Below are positions 33,327 to 44,687 of a DNA stretch of 64,000 bases, in pieces (position 1 is the first letter of the stretch; every line of letters starts with the position of its first letter). A model generated the notes under the pieces. That model saw nothing but the letters and a program-made list of their open reading frames with translations. It was not told where the DNA came from and searched no databases. The position numbers were made by a program, and so were the translations under genes. The stretch comes from Arthonia radiata (taxonomy: Eukaryota; Ascomycota; Arthoniomycetes; Arthoniales; Arthoniaceae): contig PSQN01000006.1 in the NCBI GenBank assembly GCA_002989075.1, positions 1,997,018 through 2,061,017 on the forward strand, read 5' to 3'.

Positions 33327-33969
33327 GTGTGAGGATGAGAGATAGGTGATATGACATGACCGAAGCACGACAAGGAAGGTCGAAGGGTGGTCGCTAGCTC
33401 TGAGCCACAACGGAGGTGCGCTCGCGGATGGGATGGCGTTGAACGGCGCGAAGAATGCGAGCAAGCCACGGCTGGGGTGGTAAGCGCAGCGCAAGCTGTG
33501 CGCGACGGGGGAGAGCGTCGTAAAGACAGTATTTCTCGGCTAGGGGATCGCGTTCGAAGTGCGGCGTTGTCCGTTCGCAGTGTGTCAGAGGGCTTAGATG
33601 AGACATCAGACACATTGTACAGCGCCCAATGCCCGTGAGGCTGGCGCGCAGGGAACATATAGAGGTCTGCCAACTGTACAGAATGGTCGGCTACATGAAG
33701 CGCTGAATTGAAGGGCATTGGCACGCTAGACAAGGCACGGACTGTGTTTGTTCAAGCGGCCATGTGGGCAGGAGATCGATAGATCGCGGGAGACACGTAT
33801 GTGTATAGCCACCTGTGTGAGGCCTTGTTCAATTTCTGTCCCAGTCGGGTGAGGAGGCATGGCTATGTTCTATTGGGTTTCTTTTTTGGCTTCCAATGCG
33901 TGGCGTACGATCTTTCTCTATACCAATGCTGTAGGGCCCGCGAACATCGTCCCTTCGCTTTCTCGACAT
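33327..33969. other. Convergent intergenic region
   Basis: 643 bases between the 3' ends of the citrate-lyase-like gene and the pyrophosphatase. The short frames are not supported. Confidence 0.5.
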
Positions 33970-35551
33970 CTAAGACGACGCGCCGGAGATGAAGAACCAC
34001 TGTGAACATGTCAGTATAACCGCGCTGCTCATGAAGCCGCTCAACTGTGCCCACCTTATCAATACTAGGATCAATCGGCTCCGGCGCCTTATGCTCGCCT
34101 CTCGGGATCCTACTCGCCACCGTCTGCGCATCCTGCTTCTCCTTACTATGCCCCACCGTCGCATTCGCCACGCTCACCTCCCCGGGGTGCGTCTTCCCCG
34201 TAATCAGCTTCTCCCACGCCTCCGCACACTCCCGCACAATATCCATCGCATACTTCTTGTTCTTGCATTCCCCCGAGAACGCAAATTGGTTCTCCGGCTT
34301 CCCGTCCGGGATCTTGTAGATGCGGAACCACTCGTTCGTCGCGCGGAGGAGACCGGGCAGGTGGCGCTCGACGTCCTCGACGTCGTTGAGTTTGGGCGCA
34401 AGCGGGTCGTTGACGTCGATGGTCATGATTTTCCAGTCGGTCTCGCCTTCGTCGAGGAGCGCCATCACGCCGAGGACTTTGACTTGTTTGACTTCGCCTG
34501 GGCGCGCGACCAGCTCGCCGATCTCGCAGACGTCGAGCGGGTCGTTGTCGCCTTTGGCTTTGGTTTCGGGGTGCGTGGCGTTGGGGTCTTCCCAGGTCTG
34601 TGTGTTGGACGTATGTCAGCAGGAGTTGCAGTTGTAGTTGTCGGGTGTCCGCCGAGGGGATTGATCGACGGTAAGTGGGTGTTGGATGCGGAGGAGGGAG
34701 AGGTGCAGACTGACCTGAGGAAAGGCGCCGTAGTTCCAGATGTAGCCCTTGTGTGGGAAGCAGTTGCGGACGAAGCGCAGCTTGCCCTTTTTGATGTCTT
34801 GTTTGATGGGGTTGAGGTATTCTTCCTTGGAGATCTATACAACCGCTTGTGTCAGTGAGTTGCTCGTCTTAATCTATGACCGGACCATGCATTCGCAGTC
34901 ATCTCAGCCCGTATGACGCACCTCCATCTTCGCATTGCTCCAACGGGGCACTTCTACGACCATGTTGAGGACGGTCTGCTCCTCATTCGCGTAGAGTGGG
35001 ATATCGTGGAACGGCGACAGCGGCACGCCATCTCTCTCGATGAAGACGCGGTGTTCGAGGGTGTTGGGCGCCCCAATCTTGCGTGGCTGGTATTTTGAGG
35101 CCATGGTGGAATCTGTGGAAGAGTGTGTGAGCTTCGATGTAAAAGGTTCGTCGGCTATAAGCCAGGCCAATATGTGGTTGATGAGGGGTAGAAAAGCAAA
35201 GCGGTCCCAGAATTCGTGGTGAGAGAGACTGAATAAGATTCTCTTACCTATCGAGGCTGTATTTGAGGCCGAAGTCGAGAGATGTGAGGCTAATTGTTGG
35301 GTGCGTTGCTGGGGAGAAGAAATTCGAGAAGAGGGTGCGGAGGTGGGGCTCTGCAGGGAGGACCGCTTGCATGCGTTGGTTGAGGCCAGTTTGGATGACA
35401 ACACTGCTTGAGACACGAACAAACTTTGCGGCTTGACTGTGAGAGGATGAAAACGGTTGAGTGTTCGGCTTGACAACATTCGGCAATGCTGGACGTGATG
35501 GGCAAACGCAGGGAACAGCTTTGGCGTCGCGGAGCTTGCAGCTCGGATCAT
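33970..35551 (-). CDS. IPP1: Inorganic pyrophosphatase, likely with mitochondrial and cytosolic forms
   Basis: Hydrolyses pyrophosphate to phosphate, driving biosynthesis. Exons from the distal start: 35551-35248, 35112-34922, 34834-34715, 34597-34055, 33999-33970. The long product is 395 residues. An internal ATG at 35104 gives a 291-residue form, the usual cytosolic length. The signature is [11 protein letters not shown] with metal-binding Asp118, 120 and 123 of the short form; other hallmarks are [34 protein letters not shown] and [12 protein letters not shown]. The last 30-base exon encodes WFFISGASS. The extra N-terminal segment (about 101 residues, [16 protein letters not shown]...) has no Asp or Glu and is rich in Ser, Arg, Lys and Gln, as expected for a mitochondrial presequence. 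Confidence 0.9.
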
Positions 35552-35673
35552 GTTGGCGGCTCCAAAACGCAAGACTTGTCATAAATAGATCTAGTGGTAC
35601 TGATCAAAGGTACCAGGCATCTGTCTAGACAAATGTTCTACTAAATATCCAATACTAGCTGTCTCATACCATC

Positions 35674-37748
35674 TCAGTACAAACGGTTCGGTCGCCAGAA
35701 CCCCGGGGGCACTGCATCACCCTCCCCGTCATCGTAGTCACCAACATCTTGATCTAGGACGGTCTCATCTAGGTTTGCTGCGAATTTTGGATGATGCTCC
35801 ATCTCACCCTCCGAGAGAACGTCCCAACCAGGCACAGGGTACCATTGCTCTCGGGCGGATTCTGGGTACTCGTCTGCGTACACATTCTGCTCGCTGAGGC
35901 GCTCATGGTCATATTTTCCACTGGTATCATATTCAGAGCCCAAATCGATATCTCTAAGATCGACCATGTCGCTGTCTGTCCAGTGATGACGTTCGAGGGG
36001 CAAAGTGTGAGGCTGTCGTCTCCATGGCTCATGCCCCGGGTCGCCCGAAGTTTCGTACAAGAGAGCACCACTACCGTCCCGGAAGTGTGCGTATCCTTGA
36101 GTTCGCGCTATTTTGTCCCATGCCCCGTCATCCACTCTGTCGTAGTCGTGGCCGTGCTCGAAGTGGCTTGCTACAGTGCGTGGCCGGGCGTGGTATGGCG
36201 GATGCTCTGGCGTGTGTCTTTCATTTTGAGCTGGCGCGCGCCGTTGATGTGTCCGGCGATGATGTCTCAACACGTGTGGAGTGTTTTGCATTTCATACCT
36301 TCCTTTCTGCTGCCTTGGCCTCCTATCTATGTTCGTGAGAGGCACAACGGTATCACATGCTCGCAGAGCCTTCTTAAGAGGGGACGAGCCTTCGTCTTGA
36401 CGCGTTGAGGGCGCATGGGCTGGCGGGGCCGTCCTGTCTGCTTGTGGGGGTACGACGTCCTTAGAAATGGACACCGCCGTGCGCACGTCAGATGCTGTTG
36501 TCATACAACCGTTACCTTGTTTTGATCGCGAAGTTGGGCGCCGATTCCCGTTCTGTGCCGAATTATTGCCTGAATTGCTCGAAACCAATTCCTCAAGCGG
36601 CCGGTCTCGCGGAGTTTGCAACATGCCAACACTTATGGCAGTGCGCCCTCGAAAGCACGGTGCTTTAGAATTGCTTTCGCGGGCACTTTCCTGCCAACTC
36701 AACGCCGTGGCGCTTCTGCCGCGATCCCGGGTATCAAGGATTCTGCTTTCATTCGACGTCTGACGACTGTAAGGGGGTTCCCGGACCCGCTTTGGGGACG
36801 GTGGCGATGCGATTGCGGGCTTGCAAGTACGTTGAGCGTCTGTTGCGCACAATTGTTGCGCAAGTGTATTCGTTTGAGGTATGTCCACAACTTCTAGTTC
36901 TTTCGAACGAGTGTGATTACTCTTCTCGACGACGTGAGTCTCTTGATCTTTCGTCTTTTTCAGCTGCTCAGCAGCGTCATCACGACCACCGCGATGCTGA
37001 TTCAGAAACTTCATATCAGAAAAGGTGAGATCAGGTACTGAGGTATAATATCGTCAGCTTCATTCACACAACGACTGGGCGTTTGCGTAACTTACATCCT
37101 CTACCACGCTTAGGTGACGAAACTTTGCCATTGCAAAACAGACCCACCGAGCGCTGTGGTTTGAGCTGTATTGGAATGCCTAATCAGCTATGCGCATTCA
37201 CGACTTCAGATGCGTCCGTGCCTTACAGTGAGACGCTCTGATGGCACGTTGTCTGCTGAGAATCTGCTGAGCATTTCATGGCCGGCATTGTTCAGTTGCC
37301 GTGCTTTCACAGTGCGATGATACTTCTCTTGCTTCTTGCTCTGTCTTCGCTTGGGTGACTTCTTTGGTCTGCTGCGCCGTTTGCGCGCGTTTGAGCCGGG
37401 TTCGTATATCTCCGGTCTGGTCTTGCGCCTGGGCCGGCGTTGGAATGTTTCGTAAGGCTCATCTTCCGAGATGGATGCCTCTCCTGAAGGAGAAGAAGAA
37501 GACTTGGTACTTGATGAAGCTGTGCTTGCGCTGCTCGAATGTCTGCGATGGTGTTTGCGCTTGTGCGAATGAGTGTGTGCTTCAGCCTCAACGATTTTGG
37601 GACCAATTAGACAGCCGCCTCGTCTGGACGGCGGATTCCGATGTTTATGCACTTCATGATCCACAGGCTTGTCCATAAGTCGATGTGGCTGCTGCTGTTC
37701 CTCGGTAGAAGGACGTCCAACATGGCGCAGCCAAGTTACTATATCCAT
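35674..37748 (-). CDS. Disordered conserved fungal protein of unknown function
   Basis: Exons 37748-37227, 37165-37096, 37037-35674; 651 residues. No enzymatic domain. Residues 40-150 are basic and Ser-rich (KRKHHRRHSS, RKRRSRPKKSPKRRQSKK), a probable nuclear localisation region. A compact block made by three exons follows: LSRFSADNVPSERLT | LKPQRSVGLFCNGKVSSPKRGRG | LPDLTFSDMKFL. I believe a similar LFxxGKASSP...GLPDLTFSEM block recurs in other Pezizomycotina proteins, but I cannot name the family. The C-terminal 350 residues are polar and His/Arg/Asp-rich, ending in the neat motif PPGFWRPNRLY, which may be a docking tail. Likely nuclear; role unknown. Confidence 0.7.
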
Positions 37749-39556
37749 GTCTGGATAGCTATAGCTAGCTTCGCATGAAGCTCTTGCATAGGAGCCTCAT
37801 CGGTGTCATACTGCCTTGGCTCGGAAGGACAATCTCATCCATCTGCATTTTCTTATTGGTTCATCTTGCGGGTTGAGGGAAAGCTTGAGGTGCATCGGTA
37901 GGGCAGGCGCGATGATAATCTGTTTCTAGGCAAGCGCACTCGCGAATTTTGGTCACACAAGCGCGCTTGCTTGAGACATGCATACTGCATCTTTGCCTAC
38001 TTCAATCCACGACAGCTATGCTAAGTTGCCTTCTTGGTCTCTTGTTGCAGCTGAAATCTTGATACCTGGCTGATGAAATCAGGAGGACTGTGGGTACTGA
38101 GCGCATAGCAGGGACGTCGAGGTGTCGCGAGGGGAGTGTCTGTCCCATGGTACAGAAGCTGTGCTTACCAGACGAATCGACGGTTACTGTTTCGGCCGGT
38201 CTAGACACGATTTGATCAGGCAACTCGTGCACATCGACGCTGCTAGCTGTGCTCTCAACGATTGCTTTCAACGAGCAGTGTGGCTGTTTGCGCCGACAAC
38301 CATTGCGACTGTTCGAGTCTGCAAACTCACCACCCTCGGTGAATTGTTAGAATGCATAGTCCAGGAGCCAACACTTAGTGCACCAGGGACTTCTAGGGAT
38401 TTCGTGGGATTTCGAACAAAAATCAGTGATTTCGTGCAGTAGTGGTGGGAGGTGCTAAGACTAGTGCACTTGCTACCCCACTGCCTAGCAATGACAGCAT
38501 CCTCTCCCTTGTCTTTTCGACCGTTCTGTGATGGACATCCATGGGGTGCGGAGATGTTGGCAGTCCCCGTTCGAGGCTGAAGGATCAATCCGTGAAACCA
38601 TCTAGATCGTCTGCATGAAACTCGTGGCTTGTGCGTAGTAAGCCGCTCGGATAGCATTTCCTTACCTTTTGCGTCGCTGCAGCTTCAGAGGTCCATTTGA
38701 AGAGCCGTTTTCCGTTTTACCTGGGCTTTGTTTTGCTTGCCTGCAAAGCGCTTTTGGCCGGGACAGCAGTGAGTCTTCGACCTGTCTGGCGATTTGAGCC
38801 GTCCACAGTGGCTGGAAATCGTTCTCCGTCCCAGGACATTGTCTGGCGTGCCAGGCTCACTGCGGTTAGTGAAGCCTTGGCCGCAGTGTGGACCCGAACA
38901 TCTGGCTGGGGGAGGATGCGCACCCACAGCGGCAGTCATTGGACGTCAGCCGGAAGCTAAGAGTGATTGCATGACATGACCTGCGTGTGACGGATGCCTC
39001 GCAATTGGACCTTCTCTGAAATGATCAGTGTCTTGGATGGCCCGCGAGTATACTCAGCGCGGGGCTGGCTGAATGCGGCACCTGACCTCAGCGACTTTTT
39101 CCTGCCCGCGTCAGAGCTGGAAGCATGCTGGCAAGCTTCCCTGCGTTGCCGACCGTTCCAAAGCCAAAGAACGGCCATCCGAGACGCCCAACCCTTCTCA
39201 TCTGATTTTCATCACCGCTTTTACTGTTTCCTGCTCGTGCTTGCCCCAGAGCCATTTGTACTTTAGAGAGTGCTCCCACTGTTCAGACCAGTCGCGCGTT
39301 CCTTGACTCGCTCGTGAGGGAGTGTTGAGTCGTGCTGTCACTCATCTTGTTGCAATTGCGTGCCTGAAAGAGAGATCTGCTCCCATATTCGTACTTCTTG
39401 TTTCAGCTTGGCTTTGTCAGGCAGCGCTGCAGGTCAGCACCGCAAGGCTCCTGTCACAGGTTTTTGGGTATAACTTCGGACGGTCCCTCGTAGGAACGTC
39501 ATAGTTCAATCAACTTCACCGACGTTGCCGTACCAGTATCATTTAGCGATCGCGTC
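37749..39556. promoter_or_regulatory. Long divergent region upstream of the RRM gene
   Basis: 1.8 kb between two head-to-head genes. Several overlapping frames at 38.7-39.3 kb lack domain-like composition. A small repeat of GGGATTTCG/GATTTCGTG words occurs near 38396-38440. A long leader or leader intron for the RRM gene is possible but not shown. Confidence 0.35.
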
Positions 39557-40524
39557 ATGTCGAAACTTTTCATCGGGTATGAGAGCACTCTGGTAGCTTT
39601 GGAGGAGACAAGCACTAACTTACGCAGCGGCCTTGCGTGGCATACTGATGATGATACCCTGCGCACAAAGTTCTCCGAATTTGGCAGCGTCGAAGAAGCC
39701 GTATGTGTTGACAAGTCTGGCATTATCCTTATCCACTGACCGTAATAGACCGTCATCAAAGATCGAGACACAGGTCGTTCTCGGGGCTTCGGTTTCGTAA
39801 GGTTCAGCGATGAGAGTCAGGCCGAAGACGCAAGAGCCGCCATGACTGGTACCGAGTATGTTCTGACCAGAAATTCTGAGACCTTCACTGCGCGTCTCTG
39901 ATACCCTTCATCCGCGCTGATGGCTTTTGCTTGACCTGACAAGAACGCTGATTGTTTTTGCAACCTTACAGGTTCGATGGCAGACAAATTCGCGTCGACA
40001 AAGCTTCCGATCGTGGCGGCGGTGGAGGCGGCGGTCCGCCAGGTGGCGGGCGTGGTGGATTTGGTGGAGGCTTCGATGGAGGCTATGGCCGGGGTGGTGG
40101 TGGTGGTGGCGGATACCGTAAGTGTTCTTGAAGGCCACCCTATCCGCAGCCCATCGAGTCTGACTGGTCCTTAGGTGGTCGTGGAGGTGGTGGATATCAA
40201 GGCGGCGGCGGCAGGGGATATCAAGACGATGCTGGAGGTTATGGTGGGTATCAGGGCGGCGGTCGAGGATACCAATCCCGAGGCGGCGGTGGAGATTATC
40301 CACCTCCTGGTGGTCGGGGATACCAGCAGCCTTCAGGCGGAGGTGAGGAACCATCTCTGCTTACATCGTTTTCAGTTACTGACGTCAGCGCAGACTATGG
40401 TTCCTCTGGCGGCGAGAACAGCTGGAGGGACCAAGGCCCCTCACAAGACTGGCCGCCCCAGGATCAGGGCTACGGTCAACAGCAACAACAACAGGGTGGT
40501 GGTGGTGGCGGCGGTGGCTGGTAG
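39557..40524 (+). CDS. Glycine-rich RRM RNA-binding protein
   Basis: Single-RRM RNA-binding protein of the GRP/CIRP type; such proteins act in mRNA stability, splicing or cold and stress response. Six exons: 39557-39576, 39628-39700, 39749-39855, 39972-40117, 40175-40342, 40394-40524, giving 214 residues. RNP2 is LFIGGL (4-9) and RNP1 is RGFGFVRF (43-50); [11 protein letters not shown] and [15 protein letters not shown] complete the domain. The C-terminal 130 residues are Gly-rich with RGG and [11 protein letters not shown] repeats, then a Gln run and a terminal Gly run ending GGW. RGG repeats are typical arginine-methylation and RNA-contact sites. The 20-base first exon splits the RNP2 motif. 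Confidence 0.9.
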
Positions 40525-41298
40525 GCCTCCTCGCCCATCGTTTGCCAACCTTTCCCTATGCGATTCCGAAACGCTTGTGTCAGAGCTGTCATTAGAACTG
40601 TATCTCTTCCGGACGAGTACTTAAACAAAAGGCGGCAATGTGTGAATCGAATCAGTCCGCGCAGGATAGTATGACTGAGATACCCCTAAGGTTGGCAAAA
40701 GGCTTTTGTCACCAACTTGACAAGCGTTTGAATGGAGTAGAGCTATGTAGACAAAAGTCAGCAAAACGGGTTCCATCCACAAATCACCGCCGTTTGTTTT
40801 GATGCGGTCGTTTGGGAAGAGAATTTACTATATTGAGATCGTATGCCTTTGACATGCCAATGTGCAGACGACATTGTTTTGCTATACGAAGGCATTCGCT
40901 GCGAATCTGCTAACGCGACCCGAATAGTGTCAATTATCATTGGTGTTGTTTCGACGCGTCCCCTTAAACATGTCGCGGACATCTGTGTGATAGAGAACCT
41001 GGAGGCGGGTACGAGACGAGATCGCATGCATTTGACTTCTATTCGGCAATCGTGGATCTCTAAGTAGTCATTGAGATTGATCTCGGATGGTATCAACGCA
41101 TCAATCTTCAATGTGTACGTGTAAACAAGGGATATCTACATGTTGATGGTGGCGGCACTAAAAGCGAGAAAGACGAGCCTAGTGAGGCTACTAGCTTCTT
41201 TCAGAATAGTCATCATGCACGACCGTAGGTACACACGTAGAGACCAGCAGTTCGTGCTTGAACACAATGTCCAACCATTGGTGATCGAATCTAGAATC
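40525..41298. other. Intergenic between RRM and ChaC genes
   Basis: 774 bases with no supported gene. The minus-strand frame at 40758-41111 has no ATG at its head and no recognisable domain. Confidence 0.45.
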
Positions 41299-42385
41299 AT
41301 GGCCAGCGAATCTGAAAAGAAGGAAGGGTTGTGGCTGTTCGGATACGGGTAAATATGATCTGTGGCCGAGACCGCACGTTTTGACTTGCAACGTCTAGGT
41401 CATTGATATGGAAACCGCCGCCTCACTTTGGTCCGTAGATAAGTGAGAAGGTTGAACTTTGCCTTGAAGCTGATCCGATCCAGACCGCCGCGTCCCGGGA
41501 TACATCGAAGGGTTCGTGCGGCGCTTCTGGCAAGTGTGTTGGTGAAACCACCCAAGCGTCAGCCGTCCAATAGCTAATCTGCAGTTTTCAGGCCAGGTAA
41601 GGATGCGGTCATGCTGCCTCAGCATTAAGTATTGATGTCAATATAGTGAGGATCATCGTGGCACTCCAGAAGCGCCGGGACGTGTTGTGACCTTGATACC
41701 TCGTGCCCATTGGGAGTCCCTGACAGACCATGTAAGCCCGTACGCCCGAGCGTAGTCTTCCCCTGCCGTTACTGTCTAACGCGGGTTGACTGTGCTAAGC
41801 ATGCCAACGCGCCTCCGAAGACCTGGGGTGCAGCATATCACATACCACCTCAACATGTTGAGGAAGTTAAGTCGTACCTGGACATTCGAGAAATCAACGG
41901 CGTAAGTCACAGAATACCAACGTAGTCCAATCAATAGCCCCGACGAGTTTTGCTTGACTGAAGTCGCCCTGACGTGATCTTTTGGACTCTGTATAGACTT
42001 CAGAACAGGCCGTGCTGACATCTTCCTCTCTTAGTACAGCATCGATTTCGCCGCTTTCCATGTGCCGGTGCATATTCCTGGGGCAGCTCATGCGCCAAGA
42101 AACTCGTACGATAAAGTAGACAACTCCCCCACTCCAATCCAATGCCTTGTATATATTGGCATGCCGGACAACCCACAGTTTCTGGGGCCACAGGATCCCG
42201 ACGGGCTCGCAGCACACATTGTGCGCTCAAGAGGTCCAAGTGGGGAGAACAAGGAGTATTTGTATAATCTCGAAAAGGCCCTGGAACAGATCAAGAAGGA
42301 TTCAGGCGTTGATGTAGACGTGGATGACCATGTCAGCGACATCGCGCGGCGAGCGCGAGCGGAGGATGCTGCCCTGAGCAAATGA
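41299..42385 (+). CDS. GCG1: ChaC-type gamma-glutamylcyclotransferase (glutathione degradation)
   Basis: Cytosolic enzyme that releases 5-oxoproline from the gamma-glutamyl group of glutathione. Seven exons: 41299-41348, 41399-41430, 41484-41533, 41592-41596, 41647-41731, 41800-41901, 42035-42385; 224 residues. Motifs: LWLFGYGSLIWKPPPHF, RRVPGYIEGFVRRFWQ, ASEDHRGTPEAPGRVVTLI, WGAAYHIPPQHVEEV, and YLDIREING holding the Glu usually taken as catalytic. The fourth exon is only five bases (GCCAG) between TTTTCAG and GTAAGG; with it the protein reads RRFWQASEDHRG, fitting what I recall of the family. Donor GTCCGT of intron 2 is weak. The C-terminal 40 residues are a charged helix. The stop is 141 bases from the convergent mL53 gene. 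Confidence 0.87.
41592..41596 (+). other. Five-base microexon (GCCAG) of the ChaC gene
   Basis: Flanked by TTTTCAG on the left and GTAAGG on the right. Its inclusion restores frame and the Ala-Ser of the QASEDHRG motif. Skipping it leaves a direct join that is out of frame with the next exon at the TATAG acceptor. Confidence 0.75.
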
Positions 42386-42526
42386 GATGGCCACGTCAAG
42401 CGTTCGGGTCTAGAGGGCTCGGAAGCAGGAGTGAAGCTTTTGCGAGACCGGAGTGGTCATGCAGGCCGCATCTGTGGAGGTGGCTTCGGTTGCCAGAGAA
42501 GCGATTGTGTGGTTTCAAGCATCCTT

Positions 42527-42865
42527 CTAACCAGCGAGCGCGTCCTTCCTTCCTAGGATCCTGCTGTGTCGATCGACTTCTTCTGCTACGTCTTTGATGC
42601 CCACTTTTCTCAGATCAGACACGCCTTCACCACTGCTTTTCTCAATCCATTTGAGCTCTTTCCCGTCCTTGAAGCCCAGTATCAAGCTGCTGGGCTCTTT
42701 CGATGCTGCTGGAAGGACGTTGGTTTTGATCGTCATACCACCCCCGGTGACACTGCGAGCGTCGGGCTTAAGTGATGCTAGGACCTTGCGCGGTATCTTG
42801 TGCGATTGTTTGAGAGACCAAGGATTAAAGGTCGCGCTGAGTGACTTCAGATAGCGGGTTTGCAT
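42527..42865 (-). CDS. MRPL44: Mitochondrial large ribosomal subunit protein mL53
   Basis: A 112-residue intronless frame. It matches the fungal 54S protein L44/mL53, a small thioredoxin-like mitoribosomal protein: YLKSLSATFNPWSLKQSHKI at the start, then VLASLKPDARS, TIKTNVLPAASKEPSSLILG, FKDGKELKWI and the strongly conserved end KDVAEEVDRHSRILGRK. The frame upstream of 42865 stays open but without an ATG. MQTRYLKSLSATF is basic and suits a short mitochondrial targeting start. It is divergent from SEC20 with 326 bases between the starts. Confidence 0.85.
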   Translation of the reverse strand: MQTRYLKSLSATFNPWSLKQSHKIPRKVLASLKPDARSVTGGGMTIKTNVLPAASKEPSSLILGFKDGKELKWIEKSSGEGVSDLRKVGIKDVAEEVDRHSRILGRKDALAG

Positions 42866-43191
42866 GCTTCTGTTCGGTGACGAGTTTTGATGAGTGATCA
42901 GACTGCTTAGGCAGATCCCCAAATTTAGTGTCTACCCAATTCGATTGTGCAGAGTACGCACAGTCGTTGTATGTGCACTGCCTCAGCGCAATCAGTGTTC
43001 CTGATGTGAGCGTTCTTGCAAAGGAAGCAGTATCTTGGAACGTTTTCGACTTGGCGTCAAGTTCTTGGCATCTCCGCGGTACGCCATTCCTTGACCACAT
43101 CATTGGGTCGCAACGCGCGGCAATCCACAACCAAAGCAAGCTTCTCAGACCCCGAATCTTTGACAGCAGAATTTTTGTTGCCATCAGAGAC
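42866..43191. promoter_or_regulatory. Divergent promoter mL53 / SEC20
   Basis: 326 bases. The SEC20 frame remains open through this whole stretch on + but begins with GTG and lacks an upstream ATG, so it is taken as non-coding leader. No specific motif was recognised. Confidence 0.35.
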
Positions 43192-44687
43192 ATGTCGTTG
43201 GACATCAATAACCTCCAGACGCGCGCCGCAACTCTCAACGCCAACTTGAAGCACACTCTACAACTCATCCAACAGCTCTCTCGAATACAGCCTGGCGACG
43301 CCGTCTCCGGCGCTGATACGACCCCTCAAGATGATGACAACGAGACACGCAACGACCTCACGGCATCTATACATGAACAGCTCAAGTCCTCGGAGGACGA
43401 TCTCGAGCTCCTGCATCAAGACGTAGCTGACGCCGATCACGCACAAGCTTACGCAAACAATGGTCGCCGGAATACTACAGCAGCAAGAACTGGTGACAGC
43501 CAGAGAGAATTGGCTAGATGCCTCGGACAATGTGAGAAACTAGAAGAGGATTTGAAACTGTAAATCTCGAGCTGAATTCACGGCACGAAGAGGGGAGGAA
43601 TGCTAACGTAGACGACAGCACACGCACACGCTTCCGACGCGCTCAGCTAACTGCCAAGGCGAACGCAGAACGCTCTATCCAGCGGGAGCGGGCTTCCTAT
43701 CTCTCCTCGTTGCAAGCAGCAGCTGCCGCCAGCGTCGCCAACACATCAACACAGCGTCAGTCTGACAACGATACCTCAAAGGTCCAAGACCAAAAACCGA
43801 AATACACGGATTTGTTTGCAGGTCGGCGTCCGAAACCTTCGCCCTCCCCCACGTCCACCGTGCAAGACGACATTCTACTCACGACTTCATCGGACGTTAC
43901 CTCCTCTTTACGGCGAACGCATAATCTGCTGCAGTCTGAGCTCTCTCGGTCACAATTTGCTCATGAAACCCTCGCTTCTTCTAACGAAGCGCTTAAAGAG
44001 CTCAATCAGCGCTATGATAGCTTCGACGACCTGATCAGTAAGAGCCGTGGTCTGCTGGGAACGTTGCTTAGAAGCCAGAAAAGCGACACTTGGTATCTTG
44101 AGACGACTTGCTGGCTACTCATTTGCGTCATTGTGTGGCTCGTCTTCAGGCGCTGGATATATGGGCCCTTTTGGTGGTTCTTTTGGATGCCAGTCAAGCT
44201 CATTTTCAATCTATTGTGGGGCATGCGCTCTGTGCTTGGCATAAGTGGCCGAGGCAAGGGGACGCAATCGACAGCAATGGATGGGACAACCGTCATTGGA
44301 AGTGCTACAGGGCATCCGTCGGCTACCATGAGTGCGCAGTCTCAGACAAGAAGCACAGACGTCTCGCAAAATACTGGCGACAACGCGCGAAGCCCACCAG
44401 GTAGCTTGAGTGAGACGGTTGGCCGCATGATCGAGTCGAGCTCATCTGCTGCTCCATCAGCCATGCAGCAGGATTCTGGACGTGATGGAAATGAGGGACA
44501 AGATCAGCAACCACCCGCGCAAGACCAGGATGAGCGGTCACAGGAAGTACGAAGGGGAGACGGACAACCGCTTCCACAGCGCGATGAAGTAACGCAGCCG
44601 CGGAACCCCAAGAAACGAATGATGGAAGAGCCAGACAACGAGCCATCACAAGACGAAGAGCGGCAGCGACCGAAAGATGAGCTGTGA
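43192..44687 (+). CDS. SEC20: ER SNARE SEC20 with C-terminal KDEL
   Basis: t-SNARE of the ER membrane needed for retrograde Golgi-to-ER fusion with Ufe1, Use1 and the Dsl1 complex. Exons 43192-43559 and 43619-44687, 478 residues. The N-terminal region is helical (MSLDINNLQTRAATLNANL, IHEQLKSSEDDLELLHQD). The Sec20 SNARE-like core is at about 207-280: TSSLRRTHNLLQSELSRSQ, NEALKELNQRYDSFDDLIS, KSRGLLGTLLRSQKSDTWYL. A membrane anchor follows at 283-300 (CWLLICVIVWLVF) with a second hydrophobic patch YGPFWWFFWMP. About 170 lumenal residues are Ser/Gln/Asp-rich and the chain ends RPKDEL. Yeast Sec20 ends in HDEL, so a retrieval signal is expected here. Intron donor GTAAAT, with GCTAACG branch. Confidence 0.9.

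Noticed and set aside
32667-33733. Two long minus-strand frames opposite the citrate-lyase-like gene
   Set aside because: They mirror a very GC-rich real exon on +. Their His/Pro/Arg-rich or Ser/Pro-rich composition is typical of antisense shadows.
39972-40524. GGC/GGT-rich stretch as a non-coding tandem repeat
   Set aside because: It encodes the RGG/Gly-rich tail of the RRM protein in a consistent spliced frame.
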